Of a stretch of DNA of 5,279 nt, positions 4,687 to 5,279 are shown piece after piece. This DNA is from Oscillospiraceae bacterium (lineage in GTDB: Bacteria > Bacillota > Clostridia > Oscillospirales > Oscillospiraceae). Within the stretch, counting starts at the first letter, position 1. Every line of letters starts with the position of its first letter. The DNA lies in assembly GCA_017521875.1 (NCBI GenBank), contig JAFXBH010000295.1, forward strand, positions 1-5,279, in the 5' to 3' direction. The position numbers and the translations under genes were made by a program. Under the pieces are notes generated by a model, which was given only the letters and a program-made list of their open reading frames with translations, made no database searches and had not been told where the DNA came from.

Positions 4687-5277
4687 TTAAGGAAGAATGG
4701 TTTGGGCTTGTACCATACGGATCACATCCGGGCTTACCGATGTCAGGTTGCCGTTTTTGTGCATCCGCCAGTTGCTGCCGTTGCCTTCCCAGGTGCCGTA
4801 GCCTGCCATGCCCAGCACACTGCCATCGGCAAAGGCGGTTTGGCCATCCACATCATAAACAATGCACCATTGGTGAGTCCATTGGCTTTCACCTTTGTGG
4901 TACCATTCAAAACCCATATATTCCAGAACCAGACCCATGGCCCGGGTAGAGCCGGCGCAGGAACTGTAGAAAGTCACCAAAGTGCCAAAAGGCTGGTTGT
5001 AGCCGGCCACATTGGAGGTGTAGACGCCATCGGCCACATAGGCATTCACCAGCGCAGCGGCAATGGCAATTCGCTCCAGATCCGTGGTGGCTGTGGGGTA
5101 AGCCATAGCATAATCGGCAATTTTCTTTGCCTCCTCCTTGGCGCGCTGTTCCAACTGCGCATAAGTGTAGGGGGCAGGTTCTTTTTCTACGGTGATGCGG
5201 CACTGACGGGTGCAGGGCTCGTGTGTCTCCGGGTCTACATAGGTGACAGTGATCACAGTGCTGCCCACTTTTTTGGG
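4687..5277 (-). CDS. Transglutaminase-like domain protein with Ig-like segment, C-terminal part
   Basis: The gene enters from the right edge and stops at 4687. The frame stays open past the GTG at 5268 (Pro-Lys-Lys upstream), and that GTG falls inside a beta-sandwich repeat, so the real start lies outside. Counting from that Val codon, residues 1-28 (S-T-V-I-T-V-T-Y-V-D-P-E-T and C-R-I-T-V-E) look like the last strands of a bacterial Ig-like domain, common in secreted surface proteins. A helical linker (34-57) follows, then a transglutaminase-like core. Its S-S-C-A-G-S-T-R-A-M-G places the nucleophile at Cys104, T-H-Q-W-C the histidine at His132, and F-A-D-G-S the acid at Asp148. Such domains are cysteine proteases or crosslinking enzymes acting on peptides or cell wall proteins. 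The protein is likely extracellular, though its signal peptide is outside the window. It ends without a membrane anchor or sortase signal. Confidence 0.82.
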   Translation of the reverse strand, partial: PKKVGSTVITVTYVDPETHEPCTRQCRITVEKEPAPYTYAQLEQRAKEEAKKIADYAMAYPTATTDLERIAIAAALVNAYVADGVYTSNVAGYNQPFGTLVTFYSSCAGSTRAMGLVLEYMGFEWYHKGESQWTHQWCIVYDVDGQTAFADGSVLGMAGYGTWEGNGSNWRMHKNGNLTSVSPDVIRMVQAQTILP

Positions 5278-5279
5278 AA

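Noticed and set aside
5266..5268. GTG as the start of the minus-strand gene
   Set aside because: The frame continues to the window edge, there is no ribosome binding site, and the position is within an Ig-like domain.
1..5279. CRISPR arrays, tRNA or rRNA genes, insertion sequences, toxin-antitoxin or phage-defence genes
   Set aside because: Reading both strands I found no direct repeat array, no tRNA-like arms, no transposase or terminal repeats, and no defence-type domains.

Overview
The window looks like a chromosomal segment of a Gram-positive, low-to-mid GC anaerobe of the class Clostridia, possibly an Oscillospiraceae-type gut bacterium. This is an inference from strong AAAGGAGG-type ribosome binding sites, sigma-A-like promoters, short intergenic gaps, a Clostridia-style DUF4349 lipoprotein and an Ig-like/transglutaminase surface protein. 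No marker gene allows a firmer assignment.

Layout, left to right. (1) The 3' end of a PlsC-like acyltransferase gene (to 341), closed by a clear intrinsic terminator (357-383). (2) A textbook promoter (402-430) drives a two-gene unit: a phosphinothricin-acetyltransferase-like GNAT enzyme (460-1017) and, 2 bases later, an XRE-type repressor fused to four predicted membrane helices (1020-1625). (3) A 107-base gap holds a perfect inverted repeat (1622-1640) and a long hairpin (1671-1727) that buries the ribosome binding site of the next gene, a PAP2-type membrane protein (1733-2392) with changed catalytic motifs. (4) An extended -10 promoter overlapping the PAP2 stop codon (2365-2393) drives an unrecognised 131-residue protein (2425-2820). 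An A/T-richer SGNH/GDSL hydrolase (2855-3613) follows and is probably cotranscribed. (5) A DUF4349 lipoprotein with a second, C-terminal membrane anchor (3680-4630) comes next. (6) A 16-bp-stem bidirectional terminator (4649-4684) separates it from a converging minus-strand gene. That gene runs off the right edge and encodes the C-terminal part of a protein with an Ig-like tail and a transglutaminase-like Cys-His-Asp domain.

Many of the products act on or at the cell envelope: phospholipid acyl transfer, PAP2, SGNH hydrolase, a membrane-anchored lipoprotein and a surface transglutaminase-like protein. No defence system, CRISPR array, mobile element, tRNA or rRNA is visible. The most unusual part is 1020-2392: a membrane-tethered regulator, a symmetric operator-like site, a structured leader that hides the Shine-Dalgarno sequence, and a PAP2 protein lacking the motif-2 histidine. 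Together these could be a small envelope-sensing module, but that is a hypothesis from arrangement only.
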